In this document: positions 10,175-18,307 of the stretch, piece after piece
Position numbering within the stretch: the stretch's first letter is position 1
Layout of the letters: the number at the start of each line of letters is the position of its first letter
Origin: Rhodospirillaceae bacterium
GTDB lineage: Bacteria > Pseudomonadota > Alphaproteobacteria > Rhodospirillales > Rhodospirillaceae
Assembly (NCBI GenBank): GCA_028822445.1
Contig: JAPKDQ010000002.1
Coordinates: 248,001-312,000, forward strand
Length of the DNA stretch: 64,000 bases
Reading direction: 5' to 3'
Notes under the pieces: generated by a model
Seen by the model: the letters and a program-made list of their open reading frames with translations, nothing else
Database searches by the model: none
Told to the model about the DNA's origin: nothing
Program-made: the position numbers and the translations under genes

Positions 10175-10675
10175 ATGACCCAAGAGCCCGGTGTTCCGGA
10201 TAGCTTTGTGCTATCTCCTCTCATGAGGTCAACGCATTTTGTACGTGACCTCGATGAATCTCTGAAGCTCTATCGTGACATTCTTGGTCTTCGAGCACGG
10301 GTAGAGAGAACGCTGAAAGGTGATCTCACGGACGAAATCTTGGGCACAACGGGCAAACCCGTAAAGGTCGCCATCTTACAGGCCGGAGATTTAGTCTACG
10401 CCAACGTCGGGCTTTTTCAGTTTGTCGAAGATGATGTTTCGCCGCGCCCGGAGCAGCGGACCTATGTCAAAACCGGTGACGCTGCTGTGGTGTTTTTAAC
10501 TAGCGATATTTTTGGTGTTTATGAAAAGGTTAAAGCGGCGGGCTATCCTATTGTCTCGCCGCCCATGGTGCTGTTCCCTCAAGAGGGTTCTAACACGCAG
10601 TCTTATGAAATGTTCTTCTTCGATCATGATGGCATTGGCGTAAACCTCATTCAGCGGGACACCCCTGAACGTTAA
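10175..10675 (+). CDS. VOC-superfamily protein (glyoxalase/ring-cleavage-dioxygenase fold)
   Basis: A 166-residue protein of the vicinal oxygen chelate fold. The typical opening RSTHFVRDLDESLKLYRDILGL (split here into RSTHFVRDLDES and LYRDILGL, residues about 18-40) and the C-terminal EMFFFDHDGIGVNLIQ carry likely metal ligands (His, Glu). VOC proteins include glyoxalases, extradiol dioxygenases and resistance proteins; the exact reaction cannot be deduced. An in-frame TTG lies 24 bases upstream, but the ATG gives the normal N-terminus. It is 41 bases after the tannase-type gene, so a shared transcript for processing an aromatic ester product is plausible. Confidence 0.8.
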   Translation: MTQEPGVPDSFVLSPLMRSTHFVRDLDESLKLYRDILGLRARVERTLKGDLTDEILGTTGKPVKVAILQAGDLVYANVGLFQFVEDDVSPRPEQRTYVKTGDAAVVFLTSDIFGVYEKVKAAGYPIVSPPMVLFPQEGSNTQSYEMFFFDHDGIGVNLIQRDTPER

Positions 10676-10692
10676 CTATATGTCCTTATTGA

Positions 10693-11028
10693 ATACCAAA
10701 GACTGATGTTCACCTAAAGAAAGCCACCAAGAAAAAGAAGTCGTCTGCGCACCCCGTTCTTGAGTGGTGGGAGTGGATTAGCCTGCTAGGCGCCGGCGTT
10801 GATAAAACCAAAGTTAAGGTCGGCATGAGTGCACTGACTTCAGCGCTGCATGCTCGCCGCATTACTAAATTTACTAAAGGTAACGCGACATACGTTTGCG
10901 TTTTTATCCATCGGGCACGACGTAAAAAGAAGCCTGAAATTGAATGTATAGCCCCTGTTGTGGGCGAACGAGAGGCCAAGAACTCTGGCGCACCCGCCTC
11001 GGTAGCTTACTGGCCTGGGCAAGATTGA
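10693..11028 (+). pseudogene. Decayed RimK-type ATP-dependent zinc protease (retropepsin-like)
   Basis: The frame starting right after a stop at 10690 is open to 11028 and reads a recognisable copy of the family often called putative ATP-dependent zinc protease, usually found with rimK. The segment HPVLEWWEWISL is followed by KTKVKVGMSALTSALHA, where intact members have a KxDTGARTSALHA active-site motif: the catalytic DTGA is lost here (VGMSA). Further on, KPEIECIAPVVGERE matches the family, after which similarity stops. No ATG precedes the conserved start in this frame. A possible downstream frame-shifted scrap (KIELTLIV) lies near 11026-11050. The loss of DTGA, the missing start and the truncation argue for a dead gene. 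Confidence 0.7.
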
Positions 11029-11223
11029 ACTTACCTTAATTGTTGCAAAATGGCCTATTTATGACTTTTAAGCCACAGTTAATGCCTAAAACCAACTGTG
11101 ATGTGGGTCAAATGTCACAACTTTTAAACATAGCAAATCTTTAATATTCAAAGCCTTGACCCATGGCGCTTCTGCGGGGCAGTTTGACAATTAGTAAAAA
11201 GACCAAGGAATTCCTTGTTGACT

Positions 11224-12018
11224 ATGGATGCGTATAGAAAAGTAACGGAAAGATTGAGTGTGGCAGCTTCAGTTGCCATGTTTTCAGTGCTGTTCGTAAA
11301 CCCTGCCCAATCGACCGGTTTCTTCGTCGGTGGAGCATGGGGCGCCATGGATGATAACGGGATGGTTCCAACAGAAGTTTTTGGAGCGACTGGTCGCGAG
11401 TCAGCTGAGCTGCCAGTTTCATTCACAGCTGGTATTGATGTTGTGACTGACACGGATCTAACTATAGGTCAGCCGTTGCCAGCGTTGAGTCTTGTCACTC
11501 TGGATGTAGACGGTGCGCATCAATATTGGGGCGGGGCCGCTACTCGACATTCGCAATGGATGTCTGGGGACAGCGCCTCTGGTAGTTATGTCACTTCGTT
11601 TATGGGCGGCCATCTTGGAGTTTTTGGCGGTGTCAAAGACCGGAAGAGTGCTTTTTCGATGGGGCTCACAACGTCTCGGACCGTCGGTGCGTCTTTAGGG
11701 TATGCTGGGTTTTACCTCCGGGGTGCGTATCAGGACGCTGGACCAGACGGCTTATTGGACGGTCGCCGTGCGTGGCAGGCGGGCCTTGGATATGGGTCCG
11801 GCGACTTTGATTTCCGTCTCACTTATGTCGAATCAGCATTTGTTCAGGGCAGCCCGACAGAGCTTGAAGGTAAGCAATGGATGATCGGTGGATTGATGCA
11901 AGTCACCCCATCTATTCTGTTGAACGCTAATGCGTTTATCGTTGATCGCGAATTGACCATGCCTACTGTTGAGCCTCCCGGGACAGGTGCGCGTGTTGGG
12001 CTTCAGCTTCGTTTCTAG
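11224..12018 (+). CDS. Small outer-membrane beta-barrel-like protein, unknown function
   Basis: A 264-residue protein with a probable signal peptide (hydrophobic SVAASVAMFSVLFVNPAQS) followed by Gly- and aromatic-rich alternating segments (for example GGHLGVFGG and GYAGFYLRGAYQD) and a C-terminal strand ending LQLRF with terminal Phe. This pattern suits a small outer-membrane barrel resembling a porin, but no defined family is recognised. The start is taken at ATG 11224; a TTG nine bases upstream, behind AAGGA, is an alternative. The gene stands alone after the zinc-protease relic and converges with the ThiE-like gene (overlap of 4 bases). Confidence 0.65.
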   Translation: MDAYRKVTERLSVAASVAMFSVLFVNPAQSTGFFVGGAWGAMDDNGMVPTEVFGATGRESAELPVSFTAGIDVVTDTDLTIGQPLPALSLVTLDVDGAHQYWGGAATRHSQWMSGDSASGSYVTSFMGGHLGVFGGVKDRKSAFSMGLTTSRTVGASLGYAGFYLRGAYQDAGPDGLLDGRRAWQAGLGYGSGDFDFRLTYVESAFVQGSPTELEGKQWMIGGLMQVTPSILLNANAFIVDRELTMPTVEPPGTGARVGLQLRF

Positions 12019-12578
12019 AAGTCTTTTTTATAGAGGCTGATCCCGGCCACCCCAGCTGCGCCAAGAGCCTGTAATCTCAGGACGTCGGAAGAGCCCACAC
12101 CTCCCAATGCATAAACTGGAACGTGGCTGGCTTGAGCCATGGCAGCAAACGGAAGAACGCCGATGGGCGAAATTTCATCGTGGCTTACTGTAGCTCTGAC
12201 GGGTGATAAAAATACAGCATCTGCATTGAGTGATGATGCAAGATGAAGCCCGGCCGCGCCGTGTGCTGACGTGGTCAACAACATGGTCCGGGTTGCATTC
12301 AGCATTGGTGACACGGTGCCTGATCTCAAAACGCCCTCTGGCATATGTACGCCATCAGCACGGACTTCGCAGGCCAGGCGCCAATCTGCTGCAATCAGGA
12401 ATACGAGGCTGCGAGCGTGACAGACTTTGGCTAATTCGTGAGCTAATGACCTGCGTTTATTAGAGATGTAGTGGCGGAAAACTATACCCCAATGTTGTGG
12501 CAGTGTTGCCGCAACATCGACCGGGTCATGTAGACGCATATCATCTGTGAAGACAAAGGTGGATGGCAACGTTGGCAA
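12015..12578 (-). CDS. TenI/ThiE-like thiamine-phosphate-synthase-family protein
   Basis: A 187-residue TIM-barrel protein of the thiamine phosphate synthase/TenI superfamily. Recognisable parts are LIAADWRLACEVRADGVHM (residues about 62-80; split from its continuation), the SAHG segment near 104, the SPVRATVSHDE phosphate/metal loop near 126-136, and the terminal VPVYALGGV glycine loop near 153-161. The protein is shorter than typical ThiE (about 210) and no thiC/thiD/thiG is nearby, so TenI-like or a remodelled ThiE is possible. The start is a TTG at 12578; the only ATG in frame is 39 bases inside and would delete the conserved TFVFTDD opening. Confidence 0.7.
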   Translation of the reverse strand: MPTLPSTFVFTDDMRLHDPVDVAATLPQHWGIVFRHYISNKRRSLAHELAKVCHARSLVFLIAADWRLACEVRADGVHMPEGVLRSGTVSPMLNATRTMLLTTSAHGAAGLHLASSLNADAVFLSPVRATVSHDEISPIGVLPFAAMAQASHVPVYALGGVGSSDVLRLQALGAAGVAGISLYKKDF

Positions 12579-12677
12579 GGCTATAATCTTCCCATCAGAG
12601 CTTCACTCTGACTTGATCGTGCTAGCAGTTTTGTGTTTGGTTTCATCGGGCCCTATCTTAAGCGAGGTTGATCTGCT

Positions 12678-13364
12678 GTGTCTGTCCCACATGCGCCTGA
12701 AAACGTGAATATTGTTGAGAATATAGAATCACTTAAGACTCGTGTCGCAAAAGCGGCGAGCGGTGTCGGTCGAGACCCGTTAGATATTTTGTTGGTTGCC
12801 GTTTCAAAGATGCATTCGGGTGACGCAATTCGGGCGTCGCTCGATGCTGGGCAGCGGGTTTTTGGTGAGAGCCGTGTTCAGGAGGCGATGGATAAATGGC
12901 CACCTATAAAAGCAGAGTATCCTGACGTTCGCCTCCATCTTATCGGGCCGCTACAGACCAATAAGGTGCGAGAAGCCGTGGCTTTGTTTGATGTGATCCA
13001 GACTGTTGACCGCCCCAAGCTGGCAAATAAACTCAGTGAAGAGATGAGAAAGCAAAACCGTATGCTTCCGTGCTTTATTCAGATTAATACTGGTGAAGAA
13101 GATCAAAAGGCCGGAATCTTACCAGCGGAAAGTGACTCATTTATATCAAATTGTCGCGATAAAGAGGGCCTTAGGGTTGAAGGCTTGATGTGTATTCCGC
13201 CTCAATATGAAGAACCCTCGCTTCATTTTGCGTTTCTAAGAGAGATAGCGGCGCGGAACTCTATTGATAACTTGAGCATGGGTATGTCCACTGACTTCGA
13301 AATAGCGATCGCAATGGGGGCAACCCAAATACGCCTCGGGACGGCCATCTTTGGATCGCGCTAA
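12678..13364 (+). CDS. YggS family pyridoxal-phosphate homeostasis protein
   Basis: A 228-residue PLP-binding TIM-barrel protein (alanine-racemase N-terminal fold, single domain). The PLP lysine is in LLVAVSKMHS (Lys44). Further conserved blocks are VFGESRVQEA (about 71), LHLIGPLQTNK (about 90-100), INTGEEDQKAG (about 135-145) and the end GMSTDFEIAIAMGATQIRLGTAIFG (in two parts, about 198-222). The family buffers PLP and affects amino-acid pools rather than racemising. The start is GTG 12678. It diverges from the ThiE-like gene and converges with the L,D-transpeptidase gene with a 4-base overlap of stops. Confidence 0.93.
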   Translation: MSVPHAPENVNIVENIESLKTRVAKAASGVGRDPLDILLVAVSKMHSGDAIRASLDAGQRVFGESRVQEAMDKWPPIKAEYPDVRLHLIGPLQTNKVREAVALFDVIQTVDRPKLANKLSEEMRKQNRMLPCFIQINTGEEDQKAGILPAESDSFISNCRDKEGLRVEGLMCIPPQYEEPSLHFAFLREIAARNSIDNLSMGMSTDFEIAIAMGATQIRLGTAIFGSR

Positions 13365-13888
13365 GCGTCCCTAACTAACCGTATGTTTATGGTGTCCCCG
13401 GGCTCACATTGTGACAGGACGTCAATCAAATCATTGTGCTGCATAGCGACGCAACCTTCGGTCGGGCGAAAGTACTTGGCCGCAACATGAAGAAAAATGG
13501 CGCTCCCCGCGCCTACGATTACAGGGTTATCATTATGACCTAGAACCACGATGACATCGTATCGGTTATCCTCTCGCCATAGCCGTTCAGCGTTGGCCAT
13601 ATAGGGATGAGTGACCGGTTGATTGTAGAGCGGGTCGTCTGCATCATCACACCAGCCATCGGTGTGTCTTAACGCGGTTATTGGCAGGCCGGTTTTTGGT
13701 TTTGTGACCCGGTCTCCGCGGTACAAGACGCGCCTCAGGGCAAACCGACCCAGAGGTGTGGTCCCGTCCCCCTCTTGCTTCGCCCTTGAGAAGCCGCCGC
13801 GGCCAAGGGCACAGTCAAAGACATCTTGTCCAACATACATAGAGCCACTGGTTGGTTTGAGCGGGTCCGGAATTAGAATAATTTCCAT
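13361..13888 (-). CDS. L,D-transpeptidase family protein (YkuD domain)
   Basis: A 175-residue protein with the YkuD catalytic fold. The motif is seen as IFLHVA (His134) followed by RPTEGCVAM, with catalytic Cys146. Members cross-link peptidoglycan stems or anchor proteins to them. There is no signal peptide, so this is one of the short alphaproteobacterial L,D-transpeptidase-like proteins whose place of action is uncertain. The usual SHGCVR is varied to EGCVAM, as in this subgroup. It ends against yggS; ribA lies upstream on the same strand after about 285 bases. Confidence 0.85.
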   Translation of the reverse strand: MEIILIPDPLKPTSGSMYVGQDVFDCALGRGGFSRAKQEGDGTTPLGRFALRRVLYRGDRVTKPKTGLPITALRHTDGWCDDADDPLYNQPVTHPYMANAERLWREDNRYDVIVVLGHNDNPVIVGAGSAIFLHVAAKYFRPTEGCVAMQHNDLIDVLSQCEPGDTINIRLVRDA

Positions 13889-14173
13889 AAGGATAGTTTA
13901 GGTCACGGGCCGACGTTCTGTATTGCTTCATATTTGCAGACGGCATCTATCATCGCAGAATCGAACCAAGCAGGCACCATCAAAGGACCAGCGTCTTCGG
14001 CTGCACAGCGCGCCCCGCTGCGGACACTCTGTTAGTTCTCCGGTGGGCACCCCGTTACTTCCAGTGGTGGGCCTAATTTATTTGAATTTTAAGACAGCCC
14101 AACCGAGACAGAGGCTTGAATTGCGGCATTGGAATCCGGTGCTATGCCGCGGGATGCCTTAAGAACGGGCGCC

Positions 14174-15307
14174 CTAAAACAAATGGCCAGAGCGTTTGGA
14201 CTTCGTATCCAGATAGGACCAGTTGTGTTGGTTGGATGGAAAGACATGGGCTACGCGTTCCGTTACGGCTATGCCATGTCGAGCCAGGGCCCCAACCTTT
14301 GCTGGGTTGTTAGTCAGAAGCTTGACCTTATTAATCCCCAAACTTGCAAGCATCTGAACTGCGGGTAAGTAGATACGCTCATCATCATCGAAGCCCAGTT
14401 GCTCATTGGCATCGATAGTATCAAACCCTTTCTCCTGGAGTTCATAGGCTCGCAGTTTGTTCACTAAACCTATACCGCGGCCTTCTTGAGCAAGGTAAAG
14501 TAATACGCCCGATCCACCTTCAGCGATGGCGCTGATGGCGCCGCGCAGTTGGTCACCACAGTCGCACTTTAAAGACCCAAGCAAATCACCAGTGAAACAC
14601 TCCGAGTGCAGCCGGGTCAGAACAGGTATACTGGCGTCTGTTTCGCCGATTATGATGGCTAAATGTTCGGCTCCGCCATCCCGTGGCCGGAAAGCAATGA
14701 TTTTCGTATTTTCGCAACCGGCCAATGGAACGCGCGCTTCAGATACAGGAACCAATGTATCCGCTTGTAGACGATCGTATGCCTGCACGGCCGTGGAGGA
14801 CACGATTGCGCGGTTGTTGGCAATGGCCCATGCCGCGGCATCATCAGCTGTGATGGGAGCAACAACGACAGCCGGCAACAATCGCGCAATTTTAGTCAGG
14901 CGTATCGCCGTGTGTTCGGCAGATTCCCGGCCTTTAATTTGACTAGTTACACCTTCTGGAGGAATAGGGCCCTGATCACCAGCTTTGGGGTCAATCAGCT
15001 CTAGGATCGTCTGCGGACTAAAGCCGTCGTTTTTCTGAAGTATGACGGCCGGGGCTGCTGGACTCGCAAGCCCTAGAATGGCTGCCCTACGGCCAGTCAC
15101 CGCGACCGAGACCTTGCCGATACCGGGACGTGCAAAGAACGGGAGTGGCCCAGAATTTATAGTCTCTGCAGGCCTAGCCAAGACCGAGCCTGTGCCGGAC
15201 AAGACAACAACAGCTGATCCTCGACGTAGCTCTGCCACAGCGCGGTCGACTGTATCGAGGACGGTCGCCATCTCGGCCTCAGACCCTTTTTTGATTTTGA
15301 CACTCAT
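14174..15307 (-). CDS. ribA: GTP cyclohydrolase II with degenerate N-terminal domain
   Basis: A 377-residue protein. The C-terminal half (from about residue 205) is GTP cyclohydrolase II, the first step of riboflavin synthesis: zinc ligands in RLHSECFTGD and KCDCGDQL, the AQEGRGIGL loop and the terminal LLTNNP block are intact. The N-terminal ~200 residues align in position with DHBP synthase (RibB) but lack its DREGEGD-type acidic active site, so the protein is probably only a GTP cyclohydrolase. This architecture is common in alphaproteobacteria. A second Met at residue 13 is possible as the start. No other rib gene and no FMN riboswitch is seen nearby. Confidence 0.92.
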   Translation of the reverse strand: MSVKIKKGSEAEMATVLDTVDRAVAELRRGSAVVVLSGTGSVLARPAETINSGPLPFFARPGIGKVSVAVTGRRAAILGLASPAAPAVILQKNDGFSPQTILELIDPKAGDQGPIPPEGVTSQIKGRESAEHTAIRLTKIARLLPAVVVAPITADDAAAWAIANNRAIVSSTAVQAYDRLQADTLVPVSEARVPLAGCENTKIIAFRPRDGGAEHLAIIIGETDASIPVLTRLHSECFTGDLLGSLKCDCGDQLRGAISAIAEGGSGVLLYLAQEGRGIGLVNKLRAYELQEKGFDTIDANEQLGFDDDERIYLPAVQMLASLGINKVKLLTNNPAKVGALARHGIAVTERVAHVFPSNQHNWSYLDTKSKRSGHLF

Positions 15308-15506
15308 GTATCTGTTATAGCTTGTTTTTCTGGTTTGTGCAGATAGGAGATTTGATCTGTTTAAGGCTGTAAAACAACCCGCCTGACCTTATTGTGAGTA
15401 CTACTCTGGCGATTTTACCGTCGAAATAGTCGGCACATGACTGGTGTCTTGGCTGGTTTTTCGTAATATCTAGCCCTAATTCGCACTTACCCATTAGGGG
15501 ATTCAC

Positions 15507-16199
15507 ATGGCGTCAGGTAAATCACTACTCATTGTAGATGATGATGAAATGCTGCGGCATTCCTTAGTAGAGCAACTCCAAGACCAAGATGACTTTGATG
15601 CGATCAGCGAGGCGTCGACTGGCGCGGAAGCCATTGAAATAGCTAAGGATAAGGTGTTTGACGTCATTATTTTGGACCTTGAATTACCTGACATGGATGG
15701 GCGGGATGTCTGTCGTACACTAAGAGAGTCAGGCGTGAGGTCGCCGATCATCATGCTCACTGCTGCAGATAGTGACGATGATACGGTTACGGGCCTTTTT
15801 TCCGGCGCCAACGATTATTTGACCAAGCCATTCCGAATTGTCGTTTTTCTGGCCCGCGTGCGCGCGCATTTGAGACAGAACACTCAATCAGACGACGTCA
15901 TTTTTGTTGTTGGTCTATATAAGTTTCAGCCGTCAGCGAAGATGCTGATCCACGACGAGACGGAGAAGAAAATACGCCTAACTGAAAAAGAAACAGCCAT
16001 ACTAAAGTATCTGCTTCGCGTCGGAGATAAAACCGTGCCCCGAGAAACGCTTTTAGATGAGGTATGGGGATATAACGCAGGGGTCACCACGCATACTCTG
16101 GAAACGCACGTCTACAGATTACGTCAGAAAATCGAACCAGATCCGTCTAATGCGCAGCTGCTTATTACTGAGCCAGGCGGGTATTGCCTTAAGTCCTAG
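15507..16199 (+). CDS. OmpR/PhoB-type response regulator (orphan)
   Basis: A 230-residue two-domain regulator. The receiver has the acidic pair DDD (residues 11-13), the phosphoacceptor in IILDLELPDMDG (Asp57), Thr in LTAAD (about 85) and Lys107 in LTKPF. The C-terminal winged helix (about 135-230) shows LTEKETAILKYLL, the VPRETLLDEVWGY recognition region and the YRLRQKIEP and TEPGGYCL end. There is no adjacent histidine kinase gene, so the partner is elsewhere; target genes are unknown. The ATG is preceded by a GGGGA ribosome-binding site. It converges with the XRE gene. Confidence 0.9.
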   Translation: MASGKSLLIVDDDEMLRHSLVEQLQDQDDFDAISEASTGAEAIEIAKDKVFDVIILDLELPDMDGRDVCRTLRESGVRSPIIMLTAADSDDDTVTGLFSGANDYLTKPFRIVVFLARVRAHLRQNTQSDDVIFVVGLYKFQPSAKMLIHDETEKKIRLTEKETAILKYLLRVGDKTVPRETLLDEVWGYNAGVTTHTLETHVYRLRQKIEPDPSNAQLLITEPGGYCLKS

Positions 16200-16225
16200 C
16201 TAAAACGGTTGAGCACAACGTCTTC

Positions 16226-16290
16226 AGGGCGATCTGAGACGGTGACCAGCCCTAAAGAACCAGCTTACTGTAGTCGAAAGTAAGCCCGCC
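16226..16290. terminator. Hairpin between convergent genes, possible transcript end
   Basis: In the short gap between the response-regulator stop and the XRE stop, GCTTACT (16263-16269) can pair with AGTAAGC (about 16279-16285) around an 8-base loop. No clear T-run follows on either strand, so it may stabilise 3' ends rather than be a classical intrinsic terminator. Confidence 0.3.
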
Positions 16291-16818
16291 TTAGCCGCGT
16301 TTTGACATATTGATGAGAAGGTTAAGCACATTGCGGCGCAGTTCTGTACCATGCAATCTCCAGTAAGCCCTCACTAATTCAAGGGTTTCAGTCCGCTGCA
16401 TCGGGTCACCATCATCTAAGCCGGCCTGAGACCCTGAGCGGCCTTTATTGGCGCGAGGCTCTGGCATGTACCGGCCTGCTGTGACTTCTTCACCGATGTC
16501 TTCAAAGAAGTATGAGATCGCACAATCAAGAACACGAGAGATATCATAGAGGCGTGACGCGCTTACACGATTATGCCCATTCTCATATTTTTGTACTTGC
16601 TGAAATGTCACACCAATGTCACCGGCCAGTTGTTCTTGGCTGATACGTAAAAGGGTTCTACGGAGCTTTACCCGCCGCCCAACATGCACGTCGATAGGAT
16701 CAGAAGGTCCCGTTCGAGACCCTGGAGGTCGGTCCCCCCGGTTTTCTGCTATATTGTTCACCGCTATTTGTTCCACTTGGTTTTTATTTTTTACATATTT
16801 TGTATTATTAGAGCCCAC
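16291..16818 (-). CDS. XRE-family helix-turn-helix regulator (paralogue 1)
   Basis: A 175-residue DNA-binding protein with an HTH_3 domain in the middle (about residues 45-105): VGRRVKLRRTLLRISQEQLA, helix-turn-helix GVTFQQVQKYENG, then ASRLYDISRVLDCAISYFFED (split here by commas). The C-terminal part ends ETLELVRAYWRLHGTELRRN. The first ~40 residues are low-complexity and polar. It is closely similar in layout to the XRE gene at 50376-50870, so the two are paralogues. It lies divergent to hisB. Its targets are unknown. Confidence 0.85.
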   Translation of the reverse strand: MGSNNTKYVKNKNQVEQIAVNNIAENRGDRPPGSRTGPSDPIDVHVGRRVKLRRTLLRISQEQLAGDIGVTFQQVQKYENGHNRVSASRLYDISRVLDCAISYFFEDIGEEVTAGRYMPEPRANKGRSGSQAGLDDGDPMQRTETLELVRAYWRLHGTELRRNVLNLLINMSKRG

Positions 16819-16875
16819 TTCACATGGGTTATTTAATTCTAACTTCTCCGTCTGAGTGTGTCGCTATTTAATAAG

Positions 16876-16904
16876 TGCCGCCGTATCCAATTGCCGGTTA
16901 TAAT
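16876..16904 (+). promoter_or_regulatory. Possible promoter of the his operon
   Basis: The hexamer TATAAT at 16899-16904 matches a sigma-70-type -10 box perfectly, about 100 bases before hisB. The -35 position about 17 bases upstream is poor (TGCCGC), so the call rests mainly on the -10 box and the position in the gap between divergent genes. Confidence 0.3.
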
Positions 16905-17003
16905 TTGTCGCGACACTGAACTAAACCTAGAACAGCCTGTCTGTGGCTTTGGCTAGTGCTACCTGTTAAAAGGTCGCGGAATAAACGGAAAAAAGGTATC
17001 GCA

Positions 17004-17591
17004 ATGCGCGCGGCAACGGTTACCCGAAGCACTAAGGAAACAGATATTTCCGTCACAGTGAATCTGGACGGAAACGGTCAATATATGGTCGCGACGGGGA
17101 TTGGTTTTCTGGATCACATGCTTGAGCAGCTCTCCCGGCATAGTTTGATGGATATCACTGTTGAAGCGAAGGGTGATCTTCATATCGACTTCCATCACAC
17201 CACTGAAGATGTCGGCATTTGTCTTGGAGAAGCTGTCGCGCAGGCCCTGGGTGACCGAATGGGCATTAACCGCTATGGCTCGGCGTCTATTCCGATGGAC
17301 GAAACATTGACGGAAGTTGCGCTCGATTTATCCAATAGACCGTATCTCATCTGGAAGGTTGATTTCTCTAAGCCCAAGCTGGGGGAGATGGATACCGAAC
17401 TTTTCAAAGAGTGGTTTCAGGCTTTTGCCCAAGCGGCGGGGGTAACGCTGCATGTTTGGAATAAATATGGTGATAATAATCACCATATTGTTGAATCTTG
17501 CTTCAAAGGATTGGCGAGGGCCTTACGAACAGCTATCGAAATTGACGCGCGCAAGGCAGATGCCGTTCCTTCCACCAAGGGCAAGCTATAA
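17004..17591 (+). CDS. hisB: Imidazoleglycerol-phosphate dehydratase
   Basis: A 195-residue monofunctional HisB, the dehydratase that makes imidazole acetol phosphate. Start chosen at ATG 17004, which follows AAAAGG and gives the normal N-terminus; an in-frame GTG at 16956 would add a basic, unconserved tail. Metal-binding and catalytic blocks are present: [11 protein letters not shown] (about 35-45), [11 protein letters not shown] (about 65-75) and the second copy [13 protein letters not shown] (about 157-168). It is the first gene of hisBHAFE. In many alphaproteobacteria hslV/hslU precede hisB; here an XRE regulator does. Confidence 0.96.
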   Translation: MRAATVTRSTKETDISVTVNLDGNGQYMVATGIGFLDHMLEQLSRHSLMDITVEAKGDLHIDFHHTTEDVGICLGEAVAQALGDRMGINRYGSASIPMDETLTEVALDLSNRPYLIWKVDFSKPKLGEMDTELFKEWFQAFAQAAGVTLHVWNKYGDNNHHIVESCFKGLARALRTAIEIDARKADAVPSTKGKL

Positions 17592-17645
17592 GCCCTATTT
17601 TATATCGGGCGCCCTCAAGCTTTGAGTCTCCGCGAAAGATTCATC

Positions 17646-18305
17646 ATGCAAACAGTTATTGTTGATTACGGGTCGGGAAATTTACGATCTGCCGCCAACG
17701 CTTTTGAGCGCGCTGCGGCGGACTCAGCCGTAAGCACATCTATCATCGTGACATCGGACGCCGACCTTGTTTCTAAGGCGGACCGCGTCGTGCTTCCAGG
17801 TGTTGGTGCATTTGCAGATTGCAAGGCGGGGCTGGATGCGGTGCCCGAATTAAGGGCGGCCTTAAACCATTCGGTTATCACTAAGGCGCGCCCATTTTTT
17901 GGTATCTGCGTCGGCATGCAATTAATGGCGACAAAAGGTTTAGAGCACTGTGAGACGAGCGGCTTTGATTGGGTTTCTGGAACAGTTGAAGCTTTGCAGC
18001 CGTCCATCGATGCTGGGCCCGGCGGGACAGGTAGGCGCATTCCGCACATGGGTTGGAATGAGCTAAATGTGACCACCCCTCACCCTGTGTTGGATGGCCT
18101 AGGTGATAGCCCGTTTTCGTACTTTGTTCATAGTTACCAGTTTGTTGTTGATGACCCAAAGATGGTTTGTGCGACGGTTGACTATGGTCAAACCGTTACA
18201 GCTGCGATCGGTCGGGGCACGCTGTTTGGAACGCAATTTCACCCAGAGAAAAGTCAGGGCGTTGGACTGAAACTTATCGCTAATTTCCTAAAGTGGGCGC
18301 CATAG
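17646..18305 (+). CDS. hisH: Imidazole glycerol phosphate synthase, glutaminase subunit
   Basis: A 219-residue class I glutamine amidotransferase that supplies ammonia to HisF. The opening [12 protein letters not shown] is typical, the nucleophile Cys88 lies in GICVGMQ, and the His/Glu pair is in TQFHPEKSQ near residues 198-202. The ATG at 17646 is used; an upstream in-frame extension to 17622 adds unrelated residues. It is 54 bases after hisB and almost abuts hisA (2-base gap), so cotranscription is clear. Confidence 0.96.
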   Translation: MQTVIVDYGSGNLRSAANAFERAAADSAVSTSIIVTSDADLVSKADRVVLPGVGAFADCKAGLDAVPELRAALNHSVITKARPFFGICVGMQLMATKGLEHCETSGFDWVSGTVEALQPSIDAGPGGTGRRIPHMGWNELNVTTPHPVLDGLGDSPFSYFVHSYQFVVDDPKMVCATVDYGQTVTAAIGRGTLFGTQFHPEKSQGVGLKLIANFLKWAP

Positions 18306-18307
18306 TC

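Noticed and set aside
13889-14173. Possible gene or tRNA in the 285-base gap between the L,D-transpeptidase and ribA
   Set aside because: Short overlapping frames only; a GGTTCGATTC-like stretch on the minus strand does not have T-stem or acceptor-stem partners.
14526-14942. 138-codon ORF on the + strand inside ribA
   Set aside because: Lies antisense to the conserved GTP cyclohydrolase II gene; its sequence is Ser/Arg-rich and typical of a shadow frame.
15308-15506. FMN riboswitch or small gene upstream of ribA
   Set aside because: No FMN aptamer core; the 63-codon minus-strand frame is AT-rich with no features.
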